A DNA stretch of 64,000 bases from Paraburkholderia ferrariae NBRC 106233 (GTDB taxonomy: Bacteria; Pseudomonadota; Gammaproteobacteria; Burkholderiales; Burkholderiaceae), in contig NZ_BAYB01000013.1 in NCBI RefSeq assembly GCF_000685035.1, positions 62,001-126,000 on the forward strand, read 5' to 3'. Shown one piece after another: positions 53,270 to 62,127 of the stretch. Position numbers and translations under genes: made by a program. The notes under the pieces are model-generated. The model saw only the letters and a program-made list of their open reading frames with translations. It made no database searches and was not told the DNA's origin. Each line of letters opens with the position of its first letter. The first letter of the stretch is position 1.

Positions 53270-53606
53270 ACCGCCTCCACTTCCGCGCCCCTGACGCCGG
53301 TGGCCCGACATGCAACCCCAGTCGCATGCGCAAGGACACGGATAGAATTGATCGCGTTATCAGCACTGCCGAACCAGAAACTCCAGAAACTCCGGGAAAG
53401 CATTTCGTCACGATATGCCTGCCTGGCCCTCTCGCCTCCGCTTGGCAGCGTCGATACAACAACCTTCGCGCCCGGCAAACGACACTATCGATGGCCGCAA
53501 CGGCGATCCGCGAATCGCTCCCCCAACTATCGGACAGAAGTCCAGAAACGGGCTAACCCGGGGGCGCGTCTTTTCTGGTCCCGACCCAGGCAGTCAGTAT
53601 CGACAG
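53270..53606. other. Gap between the paralogous MFS genes
   Basis: 337 bp within the leftward operon, unusually long for it. No conserved protein fragment seen on either strand. A small CGGG-CTAA-CCCG stem lies near 53,550. It may be residue of the duplication that made the two permeases. Confidence 0.3.
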
Positions 53607-54845
53607 CTACGATCCGCGTTGAATCAACCCTTCCCGGAGAGTCATGACCAGAATTACGGATACGAGCGGCCCAGCCGCAAGCGTCAGGAACGCGAGAAAG
53701 AACGAAGATGTCTCGCGGAAAACAATCCCGACCGCAACCGGCATAATTACGCCAGCGAGCTGGGCGAACGCATTGTTCAGTCCAACAGCGCTCGCAGCGA
53801 GGTCAACCTCGACCAGTTCGGTCAGCATCGTCACAACGAGTGTGAAACAGCCTACCGAGCAGAATCCGAGCACCCCGGCGACGATTGCCATCGTCCGCAG
53901 CTCCGTGAGCCCGCCAAATACCACCAGGCATAGGGTGATAGCAATGAACACTACTGCCGCCAGCCATTTTCTCGGGCGGCCAAGCCAGTCCGAGCATGCG
54001 CCGAGTACCGGAGGTCCGACGATTGCGACGGCACCATAGACCGCAGCCACCACACCGGACTGCACGGCCGTGTACCCCAGATGCTTTTGCATCAAGGCGT
54101 TCGTCCAGAACATGAAGCCGGTGAGCGCCCATACGCCGCCAAAGCCTGCGAAGCATACGATCCAGAAATTCCGGTTGCTCAGAAAAGGAACAACGTCGCG
54201 CAGGCTACTTCGTGATACGGGTGCAGACGCTGTTCGGGGCGCGTCGCGCACAACAAGAAAACAGATCAACGAAACGACAATGGTTGCGCTGCCAAAGATG
54301 CGATAGATACTGTCCCAGGAAAAATGCGGCAGCAACGCAGGAATTAGCGTATTGGCAGCGACGATCCCCGCCGGCAATCCGGTGATCACAACACCGATCG
54401 CGCGGCCCCGGTACTGTGGCGTGAACCATGCAGAAACGATCTTGATGCCGGTGGCGAAGTCCACACCTGCTGCAAGGCCCAGAAGACACTGAACCACCAT
54501 GCCGGCGGCGACGGTTCTGACCTCGCCGAACAGGTACGTAAATATGCCCAGGAACAGGACCGAACCTGGGAGGATGAAACGTACGCCAAACCGGTCCGTC
54601 GCGACACCGTTGATGGCATTTGCGACGACATAGCCCACGTAGAACGCGGTGACGAAGCTGCCCAACGCGGCAATCGGCAAATGGAAGGCTCCGGTTGCGG
54701 CAGTCGCAACGTTCGCCCAGATGAGGCGGTTGACGACGCTCAGGAACAGGACACTCCACCCTACAAGAAGGACGACCCAACGGTAGCGCCGGACCGGTTC
54801 GACGCTACTGTCGCCGATCAACGTTGATGCGTGTCTTTCTAACAT
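53607..54845 (-). CDS. MFS transporter, anion:cation symporter (ACS)-like (paralogue)
   Basis: 412 residues, paralogue of the permease at 52.0-53.3 kb and aligned with it over the whole length by eye. Segment 1 reads F-L-S-V-V-N-R-L-I-W-A-N: Asn replaces the Asp of the paralogue's M-D-R-L, a change in a residue often coupled to proton or anion transport, so the two may differ in substrate or mechanism. ATG 54845 has GGAG upstream. Confidence 0.87.
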   Translation of the reverse strand: MLERHASTLIGDSSVEPVRRYRWVVLLVGWSVLFLSVVNRLIWANVATAATGAFHLPIAALGSFVTAFYVGYVVANAINGVATDRFGVRFILPGSVLFLGIFTYLFGEVRTVAAGMVVQCLLGLAAGVDFATGIKIVSAWFTPQYRGRAIGVVITGLPAGIVAANTLIPALLPHFSWDSIYRIFGSATIVVSLICFLVVRDAPRTASAPVSRSSLRDVVPFLSNRNFWIVCFAGFGGVWALTGFMFWTNALMQKHLGYTAVQSGVVAAVYGAVAIVGPPVLGACSDWLGRPRKWLAAVVFIAITLCLVVFGGLTELRTMAIVAGVLGFCSVGCFTLVVTMLTELVEVDLAASAVGLNNAFAQLAGVIMPVAVGIVFRETSSFFLAFLTLAAGPLVSVILVMTLREGLIQRGS

Positions 54846-54986
54846 GTCGTCTCCAATTTCATTTTTTTAAATGGAACGGCCCACCGAAACTCCCGGAACT
54901 GCGTTAAACGTATCGCCGGATGACAACGCCCGGCCTGGTCATCCAGGCTCTTTGCCGCGCGCAAGGCGATTGTCTGCAACGTGGGA

Positions 54987-55823
54987 TCAGGGTGCTTCCG
55001 GGTCGGGACTACGAACGATCGGTATGTCGGTATCGTCATGCTGGGCAGGCAGCGGATGAAATGCGGGGGCGCGCCGCTCACGCAGACTCGCTGCCCCTTC
55101 CGCGAAGTCGACGCGGTGCCCCGGAAGATGTCCCAGGGCCTTGGCCCGATCTTCAGCCTCGATACGGGTTCCGGACCAGTCGGCATGCACCTGGATCTTG
55201 GCATCTGACATTGCGATCGGCGAGCAGCAGGTGGCAAGTTCCCGTGCGTAGCTGATCGCATGGTCAAGCAGTTCTGCGTTCGGCAATACCCGGGAAACAA
55301 GGCCCATCTGAAGCGCCTCGTCGGCGTCGAAACGGCGGCCGGACAGAAGAAGATCCATTGCACGGCCATGCCCGATAATGCGCGGCAACAGCCAGGAGGA
55401 TCCGTATTCTGCGTTCAGCCCCCGACGGACGAAAGCTGTGGTGAAAACCGCGCTGGCAGCTGCGAAGCGTACGTCGCAATGCAGCGCCTGAATGAGCCCA
55501 AAGCCGGCGCATCCACCGTTGATTGCGCCAATCAGGGGCTTGCGAAATGTGGCCGCATGCGTCATGCGGCGCCCCTTCGCGGGCGTCCGTCTCGCGCCCG
55601 CAGCGGACTGGGCGAGCGACTCTCCATCCATGCCGGAACAGAAGCCCCGCCCTGCTCCCGTAACGACGACAGCGCGGACCTCGGGATCGGCGTCTGCTTC
55701 GTCAAGCAGATCGAAATACTGGTCTCCAAGCGGGTATGTCCATGCGTTCAGTTTTTCGGGGCGGTTGAACGTAAGAATTGATACAGGGCCTTCGCGGCGA
55801 AGCAGGACCAGATCCTGTTCCAT
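54987..55823 (-). CDS. Crotonase-family protein, atypical active site
   Basis: 278 residues from ATG 55823 (CGGAG 7 bases before). Both usual Glu are gone (I111 in G-F-G-L-I-Q-A-L, F131 in A-F-V-R-R-G), and E139 in L-N-A-E-Y-G-S-S-W-L-L-P-R sits further along. The gene at 56.7 kb shares this altered pattern. Such crotonases may be isomerases or hydrolases. The C-terminal 25 residues are polar and extend past the usual end. Third crotonase of the leftward operon. Confidence 0.82.
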   Translation of the reverse strand: MEQDLVLLRREGPVSILTFNRPEKLNAWTYPLGDQYFDLLDEADADPEVRAVVVTGAGRGFCSGMDGESLAQSAAGARRTPAKGRRMTHAATFRKPLIGAINGGCAGFGLIQALHCDVRFAAASAVFTTAFVRRGLNAEYGSSWLLPRIIGHGRAMDLLLSGRRFDADEALQMGLVSRVLPNAELLDHAISYARELATCCSPIAMSDAKIQVHADWSGTRIEAEDRAKALGHLPGHRVDFAEGAASLRERRAPAFHPLPAQHDDTDIPIVRSPDPEAP

Positions 55824-55909
55824 CAGAAACTCCGGATTAACGAAAAAAGTGCCGTACAAGCTGCACGTACAGAGTCAGGGGTACTGGCGTACCGGAGGCC
55901 GCGCGCGCG

Positions 55910-56719
55910 TCATTTCCCGCTCCACTTCGGAGCACGACCTTCGAGTCGCGCGCGAATACCTTCCATACGGTCCGCGCTTCTGTAGGGGCTGGGACCCGGA
56001 TCCAGCGCAAGAGCGGTCTCCAGAGGCAACGCAGCGCCATGTCTCGCAAGCGCCTTGACCCGCCGCACCGACAGCGGTGCATTTGCACCTATCGTGCGTG
56101 CGACTGCCAATGTGGCCCCCAGCACTTCCCCGGCAGGAACCACATGGTTAAGCAGCCCGATCCGCTCCGCCTTCGCCGCGTCGATGAGTTCGCCCGTCAT
56201 GACCATTTCCAGGGCAATAGCAGGCGGAACTACGCGCGGCAGCATGACCGAACCAAAATGTGCGCCCAGTCCGATCTTCGCTTCGGGTAGGCCGAACTTC
56301 GCGTCCGGATGCGAAATCCTGACGTCGCATGCCAGTGCGAGCTCGAGGCCGCCACCGATGGCGCTTCCGTTCAGCGCGGCCAGCACCGGCTTGGTGAGCG
56401 CATGCACGATTTCAAACAGACTTCGCTCGACTCTTGAAGCCGGTGGACGAAAGCGCCTCCCCTCCAGGTCGCCCTCGCGCATCTCCTTGAGGTCCGCCCC
56501 GGCGGAGAATACTCGTGCGCCGCCACCTGTCAGCACCATCACATCGATCGACTCGTCTTCTTCGGCGTCCAGCACGGCCCGGCTGTACTCAAGTATCAAG
56601 GCGCGCGAAAGCGCGTTGGCATGTTCAGGACGATCAACGCAGAAAATCCGGACACGTCCGTCGTCGCGAACGCTCAGCCCAGCGGCCGCCAGAGATGTCG
56701 ACGCAGACGCGGGCATCAT
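55910..56719 (-). CDS. Enoyl-CoA hydratase (crotonase with both catalytic Glu)
   Basis: About 269 residues. G-G-G-L-E-L-A-L-A-C-D and F-G-L-P-E-A-K-I-G-L-G-A retain both catalytic glutamates, so it is the likely true hydratase of this operon. The start is ATG 56719 or 56716, overlapping the preceding stop (ATGA/TGATG); two more codons upstream are possible. Confidence 0.87.
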   Translation of the reverse strand: MMPASASTSLAAAGLSVRDDGRVRIFCVDRPEHANALSRALILEYSRAVLDAEEDESIDVMVLTGGGARVFSAGADLKEMREGDLEGRRFRPPASRVERSLFEIVHALTKPVLAALNGSAIGGGLELALACDVRISHPDAKFGLPEAKIGLGAHFGSVMLPRVVPPAIALEMVMTGELIDAAKAERIGLLNHVVPAGEVLGATLAVARTIGANAPLSVRRVKALARHGAALPLETALALDPGPSPYRSADRMEGIRARLEGRAPKWSGK

Positions 56720-57570
56720 TTCCACCAGGCGTTCACGAAATCAAGATCCCGGCTCGGCAGACTCTGGAAAGCGGGTGCCCTCTTCTGCACGAACGCCTGC
56801 GCGCCCTCCCGTGGATCGCCAAGCTGCATCAGGCCGGTGAGGCCGCGCGCTTCGAGCGAGGCCGCCTCCGACGGGTGCTGTGCCGCCAGCATGCGCCACA
56901 TCAGCCGCCGGCTGATCGCGATCGCACTCGCGGAGGTGCCCGAGGCGATCTCGCGACCGAGTGCAAGGGCGCGAGGCAGCAGTTCATCAGGCGTACAGAT
57001 AGCAGCAGTAAAGCCACCGTCGTGCAGTTCGGCCGCGGCCAGCATCCGGCCGGTCGCCACCCACTCCACCGCACGGGAAATGCCGACGACGCGCGGCAGG
57101 AAGAAACTGGAGCAGCATTCGTTGCAGATGCCGCGGCGGGCGAAGATGAAACCCACCTTCGCGCTCTGCGAGATCAGGCGGATGTCCATTGCCGCCAGAA
57201 ACGACGCGCCAAAGCCGACCGCTACCCCATTGATGGCGCCGATCACCGGCTTCTTCATGTCGAAAAGACGAAAAGGGATCTTCGACGAATGGTCCAGCGC
57301 CACATTCCGGCCGGTCGCAGGGTCGCCTTCGCGGCTCGACCATTTGCCCGGGCCACTCAGATCCGCCCCCGCGCAGAAGGCCCGCCCGGCGCCCGTCACA
57401 ACAATGGCACGTACTTCATCATCTTCGTCCAGACGCACAAGGGCCTCGTGGATCGCATCCAGGGTTTCCCGCGTCACCGCGTTGAGCACCTCGGGCCGGT
57501 TCAAGGTCAGAACAGCCACTCCCTGGTCGATGGTGACCAGCACCTGCTGTGTCGAAGTATTCGGTTCCAT
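56716..57570 (-). CDS. Crotonase-family protein, atypical active site
   Basis: 284 residues. G-F-G-A-S-F-L-A-A-M-D has Ser for the first Glu; F-I-F-A-R-R-G-I-C-N-E151-C-C-S-S-F-F-L-P-R has E151 where the 55-kb paralogue has E139. First gene of the leftward crotonase-MFS-fadH operon, divergent from the 57.7-kb operon. Its last bases overlap the next crotonase. Confidence 0.82.
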   Translation of the reverse strand: MEPNTSTQQVLVTIDQGVAVLTLNRPEVLNAVTRETLDAIHEALVRLDEDDEVRAIVVTGAGRAFCAGADLSGPGKWSSREGDPATGRNVALDHSSKIPFRLFDMKKPVIGAINGVAVGFGASFLAAMDIRLISQSAKVGFIFARRGICNECCSSFFLPRVVGISRAVEWVATGRMLAAAELHDGGFTAAICTPDELLPRALALGREIASGTSASAIAISRRLMWRMLAAQHPSEAASLEARGLTGLMQLGDPREGAQAFVQKRAPAFQSLPSRDLDFVNAWWK

Positions 57571-57689
57571 GCTTCCAGAATATGAATGGAGTTCTATAAA
57601 CTACTCTCAAGCAACCTCTCTTGAGCATCGCCCCTACATACCGGATGATTGTGAATACCGGCCTTTCGGTCAAGGGCTGAGAATCCGTA

Positions 57690-57717
57690 TTGACAGTCCC
57701 TGCATTCAATGTATTAT
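57690..57717 (+). promoter_or_regulatory. Strong sigma70-like promoter of the 57.7-64 kb operon
   Basis: TTGACA (57690-57695), 16-base spacer, TATTAT (57712-57717), five of six -10 bases matching consensus. Transcription would begin near 57,724, which leaves too little leader for ATG 57737 and favours ATG 57758 as first start. Confidence 0.65.
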
Positions 57718-57757
57718 CCGAATATCATTCACATAAATGCACAAGACAGACGAGACA

Positions 57758-58558
57758 ATGTACGACAGCTACCACAATCTCGAGGTAACACTGGACGGCA
57801 GTGTGGCCACCGTTACGCTCAACCGTCCCGACGCATACAACGCGATCGATATTGCCCTGCACGACGAGCTGGAGCGCCTCTGGCCGGATCTCGCGAGGGA
57901 TGAGCGGATTGGCGCCATCGTCCTGACGGGTGCAGGGAAGGCCTTTTCTGCGGGGGGCGACCTCAAGGGAATGGCGCAGCGCGCAGGAACGCCCGAGAAT
58001 TTCCGGCGCTCGCTCGGCGTTCCCGCCCAGACACGGCGTCTGTGGCAAAACATGCTGGAAGTCGGGCCGCCCATCGTTGCCGCGATCAACGGCGACGCAA
58101 TGGGGCTGGGCGCCACGCTCGCGTTGATGTGCGACCTCACGGTGATGTCCGAGTCAGCCCGGATTGCCGACTCCCACGTGAAGGTGGGACTGGTCGCGGG
58201 AGACGGCGGCGCAGTCATCTGGCCGTTACTCGTGGGCGCATCCTGCGCCAAGGAAATGCTCATGCGCGGCCGCGCCGTGAACGGGAAAGAAGCGCGCGAA
58301 ATGCGCCTGGTGAACTACGCCGTTCCCGCCGACCAGGTGCTGAACGAGGCAAAAAACATCGCCGCGGAACTGGCAGCATTGCCCCGATGGGCGGTCGCGT
58401 GGACCAAGCTGTCGGTGAACAAGCAGATCAAGGCCCAATTGAACGACGTGCTCGACGCCTCCATTGCGTTCGAGATGCTGACCCTGGCGACGGACGACCA
58501 CCGTGAGGCAGTCACTGCCTTCGTCGAAAAGAGGCGCCCCGACTTCAAGGGCCAGTGA
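57758..58558 (+). CDS. Crotonase-family enoyl-CoA isomerase-like protein
   Basis: 266 residues from ATG 57758; ATG 57737 in the same frame lies only about 13 bases from the predicted transcription start. The first Glu is T120 (G-L-G-A-T-L-A-L-M-C-D), the second is lost in S-H-V-K-V-G-L, and D149 occurs in V-A-G-D-G-G, as in isomerase-type crotonases. First gene of a rightward operon through at least 64 kb. Confidence 0.83.
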   Translation: MYDSYHNLEVTLDGSVATVTLNRPDAYNAIDIALHDELERLWPDLARDERIGAIVLTGAGKAFSAGGDLKGMAQRAGTPENFRRSLGVPAQTRRLWQNMLEVGPPIVAAINGDAMGLGATLALMCDLTVMSESARIADSHVKVGLVAGDGGAVIWPLLVGASCAKEMLMRGRAVNGKEAREMRLVNYAVPADQVLNEAKNIAAELAALPRWAVAWTKLSVNKQIKAQLNDVLDASIAFEMLTLATDDHREAVTAFVEKRRPDFKGQ

Positions 58559-58598
58559 CAGCTCTTCTTCTCAACTCTTTGAAATCCGAACTATTACC

Positions 58599-59372
58599 AT
58601 GAGACAACTTGTTGATTTCTCCGGCCGCAACATCATCGTGACCGGCGCGGGCCAGGGCATTGGCCTGTGCGCCGCGCAGCTTCTCCATGAACTCGGTGCC
58701 AATCTGGCGTTGGTCGAACGCAATAAAGAAACGGCGCAGGCACTTCGCAAGGACTTTGCTCCGGAACGGACCTTGGTGCTGGAAGGCAGCGTAACGGACC
58801 GCGACTTCGTTGAGCAGATGGTCTCGACCGTGTCGGTCCAGTTCGGCGGGGTCCATGGCCTGATCAACAATGCCGGCATCACGCGCACGGCAATGATCGA
58901 AAAAATGACCGCTGATCAATGGCAGCAGGTGATCGACGTCAATCTCACCGGCGTGTTCAACTGCCTGCAGGCGGTGGGCAAAGACATGATCGGGCGCAAC
59001 AAGGCGGGCGACGAGGCGCCGGGAGCGATCGTGAACATTTCGTCCGACGCCGGTCGCCGGGGCACGATCGGACAGATCAACTACGGTGCCGCCAAGGCAG
59101 GCGTCCTCGGTCTCACCATGAGCGCGGCCCGCGAATGGGGCCGTTATGGCATTCGTGTGAATACGGTGAGCTACGGTGTCGTGGAAACGGAGATGACCGA
59201 GGTCATCCGCGGTGAGAAGTTCCGCGAGCGCTCGCTGGCATCCATCCCGCTCGGCCGCTTCCTCAAACCTGAGGAAGCAGTCCGTTCTGTCGCGTTCCTG
59301 CTGTCCGAGGCTGCCGTCCACATCACAGGACAGCATCTGTCGGTGAACGGCGGCTCGCACATCGGCTTCTGA
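58599..59372 (+). CDS. Short-chain dehydrogenase (FabG-like)
   Basis: 257 residues. NAD(P) loop T-G-A-G-Q-G-I-G (15-22), N-N-A-G at 90-93, catalytic S149, Y162 and K166 (N-Y-G-A-A-K). Probably a 3-hydroxyacyl-CoA or ring-alcohol dehydrogenase acting before the thiolase-like step encoded next. ATG 58599 is 40 bases past the crotonase stop. Confidence 0.88.
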   Translation: MRQLVDFSGRNIIVTGAGQGIGLCAAQLLHELGANLALVERNKETAQALRKDFAPERTLVLEGSVTDRDFVEQMVSTVSVQFGGVHGLINNAGITRTAMIEKMTADQWQQVIDVNLTGVFNCLQAVGKDMIGRNKAGDEAPGAIVNISSDAGRRGTIGQINYGAAKAGVLGLTMSAAREWGRYGIRVNTVSYGVVETEMTEVIRGEKFRERSLASIPLGRFLKPEEAVRSVAFLLSEAAVHITGQHLSVNGGSHIGF

Positions 59373-59388
59373 CCTTCCGGAGCAGGCA

Positions 59389-60537
59389 TTGAGCATTCGA
59401 GGAAAAGCATACATTGCGGGAGCGTGGGAGCATCCGCTACGCAAGGCAGACGAGAAGACGGTCGCGCAGCTGCACATGGAGTGCGCCCGGGGCGCGCTCG
59501 AGGATGCGGGGCTCACGTTCGCCGATGTCGACGGTTACTTCTGCGGCGGCGACGCGGTCGGAATGGGTCCGCTCTCCATGGTCGACTATATGGGACTGAA
59601 GGTCCGACACGTCGATTCCACCGAAACGGGCGGCTCGTCGTACCTGGTTCATGTCGCCCATGCTGCCCAGGCGATCGCCCTGAACAAGTGTAACGTTGCC
59701 CTGATCACCCTCGCGGGCAAGCCGCGCAGCGAAAAACCCAGGCCGTCGGCGCCCACGCCCGAGGGCGCGTTCGAGCTGCCTTATGGTCCCATTACGGTCA
59801 ACATGTATGCACTGGCCGCGATGCGTCACATGCATGAATACGGGACGACGGCGGAACAGCTCGCATGGGTCAAAGTGGCCGCATCGCATCATGCCCAATA
59901 TAACGAGCATGCGATGCTCCGCGATGTGGTGACGGTCGAGGACGTCGTCAATTCGCCGTTGATCTCGGACCCCCTGCATCGTCTCGACTGCTGCGTGGTC
60001 AGCGACGGCGGTGGTGCGCTCGTCGTCACGCGGCCCGAGATCGCACGCAGCCTGCAGCGTCCCTTCGTCAAGGTCATTGGCGCGGGCGAAGCACCCAGAG
60101 GGCAGAACGGCGGTCAGGTCGATCTCACCACTACCGGGGCCGCCTGGTCCGGACCGCGCGCTTTCGAGGAAGCTGGCGTGCACCCCGCTGATATCGACTA
60201 CGCATCGATCTACGACAGTTTCACAATTACCGTGCTCCTGCAGCTGGAGGATCTCGGTTTCTGCCCGCGTGGTCAGGCAGGTCGTTTCGTCGCCGACGGC
60301 GGTTTGATTTCGGGGTCCGGGCGCCTGCCCTTCAATACCGATGGCGGGGGTTTGTGCAACAACCACCCTGCCAATCGTGGAGGCATCACAAAGGTGATCG
60401 AGGCCGTGCGTCAGCTACGTGGCGAAGCCCATCCCAAGGTGCAGGTGCGCGATTGCCGGCTCGCACTGGCTCAGGGCACCGGCGGCTCGCTGGGCACACG
60501 CCACGGAAGCGCAACTCTCATCATGGAGCGCGAGTAG
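59389..60537 (+). CDS. Thiolase-like protein of the lipid-transfer/SCP2 type without the nucleophilic Cys (aldolase- or BbsB-like)
   Basis: 382 residues, start TTG 59389 with CCGGAG 8 bases upstream. The thiolase core is present: I-Y-D-S-F-T-I at 274-280, L-E-D-L-G-F-C and G-G-G-L-C-N-N-H-P at 319-327. However, the loop that should hold the acylated Cys reads V-D-S-T-E-T-G-G-S-S-Y (75-85) with no Cys. With its DUF35 partner next door it resembles Ltp2-ChsH2 (retro-aldol cleavage of steroid side chains) and BbsB-BbsA (thiolase of benzylsuccinate oxidation). Cleavage of an acyl-CoA side chain is likely; which chemistry is open. Confidence 0.82.
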   Translation: MSIRGKAYIAGAWEHPLRKADEKTVAQLHMECARGALEDAGLTFADVDGYFCGGDAVGMGPLSMVDYMGLKVRHVDSTETGGSSYLVHVAHAAQAIALNKCNVALITLAGKPRSEKPRPSAPTPEGAFELPYGPITVNMYALAAMRHMHEYGTTAEQLAWVKVAASHHAQYNEHAMLRDVVTVEDVVNSPLISDPLHRLDCCVVSDGGGALVVTRPEIARSLQRPFVKVIGAGEAPRGQNGGQVDLTTTGAAWSGPRAFEEAGVHPADIDYASIYDSFTITVLLQLEDLGFCPRGQAGRFVADGGLISGSGRLPFNTDGGGLCNNHPANRGGITKVIEAVRQLRGEAHPKVQVRDCRLALAQGTGGSLGTRHGSATLIMERE

Positions 60538-60539
60538 AC

Positions 60540-60947
60540 ATGTCGACGCCCTATCAGGATCGCCCCATTCCGGCGCCGCTGAAAAACCCCGAAAACCGGG
60601 AGTATTTCGAGGCGGCCGGCAATGGCAGGCTGCTCGTCAAGCATTGCCCGGACTGCGGCAAGTCTCACCATTACCCACGCAGCTTCTGCCCGTTTTGCCA
60701 CTCTCCCCGCGTCGAATGGCGCGAGGCATCCGGACGCGGAACCCTCTATACCTACACCGTGACCCGGCGAGCAGGTCCGACCCCGTACGCACTCGCCTAC
60801 GTGACCCTCGAAGAGGGTCCCACCATGCTGACAAACATCGTTGATTGCGATCTCGACAGCCTCTCGGTGGGACAGGCCGTCAAGGTGGTATTCAAGGCGT
60901 CCGAAGACGGGACGGCCGTACCCATGTTCACCCCTGTTCTTTCCTGA
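60540..60947 (+). CDS. DUF35 OB-fold/zinc-ribbon protein, partner of the thiolase-like enzyme
   Basis: 135 residues. Zinc ribbon C36-P-D-C39 and C50-P-F-C53, then an OB-fold that begins G-R-G-T-L-Y-T-Y-T-V. Such proteins bind thiolase-fold enzymes (ChsH2 with Ltp2, BbsA with BbsB) and can help bind CoA esters. The ATG is 2 bases past the thiolase-like stop, so the two are probably made in equal amounts. Confidence 0.9.
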   Translation: MSTPYQDRPIPAPLKNPENREYFEAAGNGRLLVKHCPDCGKSHHYPRSFCPFCHSPRVEWREASGRGTLYTYTVTRRAGPTPYALAYVTLEEGPTMLTNIVDCDLDSLSVGQAVKVVFKASEDGTAVPMFTPVLS

Positions 60948-60955
60948 TCCCCGGC

Positions 60956-62104
60956 ATGACGAACTGGAATCTGTTGAGCGACGAGGAGTTTGCGCGGGCC
61001 GCGACCGACTTCGTCGAGCGCGCATGTCCGCCGGAACTCCGGCATCTCCCCCATCGTCCCCGCTGGGAAAAGTCTGCTGGCTGGTATCAAGCCATGTCCC
61101 GCGAGGGATGGCTTGCACCGGGATGGCCGGTCGAGTTCGGCGGCATGGGGCTGGAACCGTCCAGGCACCTGATCTATCTGGAAATCTTCGAACGCCTTGG
61201 GACGCCTGCAGTGGCACCGCAAGGCATAGTCAACGTGGGCCCGGCGCTTATCGGTTTCGGCACAGACGAGCAGCGACAGGAGTTTCTGCCGAAGATCCTG
61301 TCGGGCGAACATCGATGGTGTCAGGGCTTCTCGGAGCCGAACGCCGGCTCCGATCTCGCCAGCGTACGCACCGAAGCACGGCCGGACGGCGACGGATACA
61401 TCATCAACGGACAGAAAATCTGGTCGACCGGTGCCATTGACGCCAACTGGATGTACGCCTTGGTGCGCACGGACAAAAGCGTCCGAAAACAGGCCGGCCT
61501 GAGCTTCATCATGTTCCCGATGGACCAGCCAGGCGTGACTGTCCGTCCGATCCGCACGATTTCCGGCGGCGAGGAGTTCTGCGAGGTGTTTCTGGACCAT
61601 GTGCGCGCCAGCGCGGCGCACATGGTTGGCGGCCTCAATAATGGCTGGAAAGTCGCGAATGGTCTGCTCGGATTCGAGCGACTATGGTCGGGATCGGCGC
61701 ATCAATGCCGGCAGGCGCTGGTGCGCCTCAAGCAGGTTGCGCACGCTGCGGGGAAATTGCAGGATCCGGCCTTCCTGCGGCAGATCACGCGTCTCGAACT
61801 CGACGTACTCGATCTGGCTTCCTGCTACACGCGCTCAACGCGCAATCTCCAGGTGACGCGGCGTGTCGGTTTCGAGGCGTCCATGCTCAAGATCTGGGCC
61901 ACTGAAACCTGTCAGCGCATCGGGGAACTGATGATGGAGGTTGGCGGCGACGCGGTACTGGTGCAGGACGGGACCGACTTCGATGGCCGGCACCTCGATG
62001 CACTCACCCCATTTCTGGAAGCGCGAGCGCCCACCATTTATGGTGGCACGGTTCAGATCCACCGCAACATTCTCTCCAAGAACGTATTGAACCTGCCCAA
62101 CTGA
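60956..62104 (+). CDS. Acyl-CoA dehydrogenase, large subunit of a third pair
   Basis: 382 residues from ATG 60956, 8 bases past the DUF35 stop. W-P-V-E-F-G-G-M-G, G-F-S-E-P-N-A-G-S-D-L-A-S (FAD), and C-terminal I-Y-G-G-T-V-Q-I-H-R-N-I-L with Gly in the usual Glu place. Resembles PimC/FadE26-type subunits and pairs with the next gene. Confidence 0.88.
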   Translation: MTNWNLLSDEEFARAATDFVERACPPELRHLPHRPRWEKSAGWYQAMSREGWLAPGWPVEFGGMGLEPSRHLIYLEIFERLGTPAVAPQGIVNVGPALIGFGTDEQRQEFLPKILSGEHRWCQGFSEPNAGSDLASVRTEARPDGDGYIINGQKIWSTGAIDANWMYALVRTDKSVRKQAGLSFIMFPMDQPGVTVRPIRTISGGEEFCEVFLDHVRASAAHMVGGLNNGWKVANGLLGFERLWSGSAHQCRQALVRLKQVAHAAGKLQDPAFLRQITRLELDVLDLASCYTRSTRNLQVTRRVGFEASMLKIWATETCQRIGELMMEVGGDAVLVQDGTDFDGRHLDALTPFLEARAPTIYGGTVQIHRNILSKNVLNLPN

Positions 62105-62127
62105 GGCAACCAGGAAGGTCCACACCC

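Noticed and set aside
53164..53478. Minus-strand frame in the gap between the two ACS permeases
   Set aside because: No family motif; Arg/Ser-rich composition as expected from an off-frame reading.
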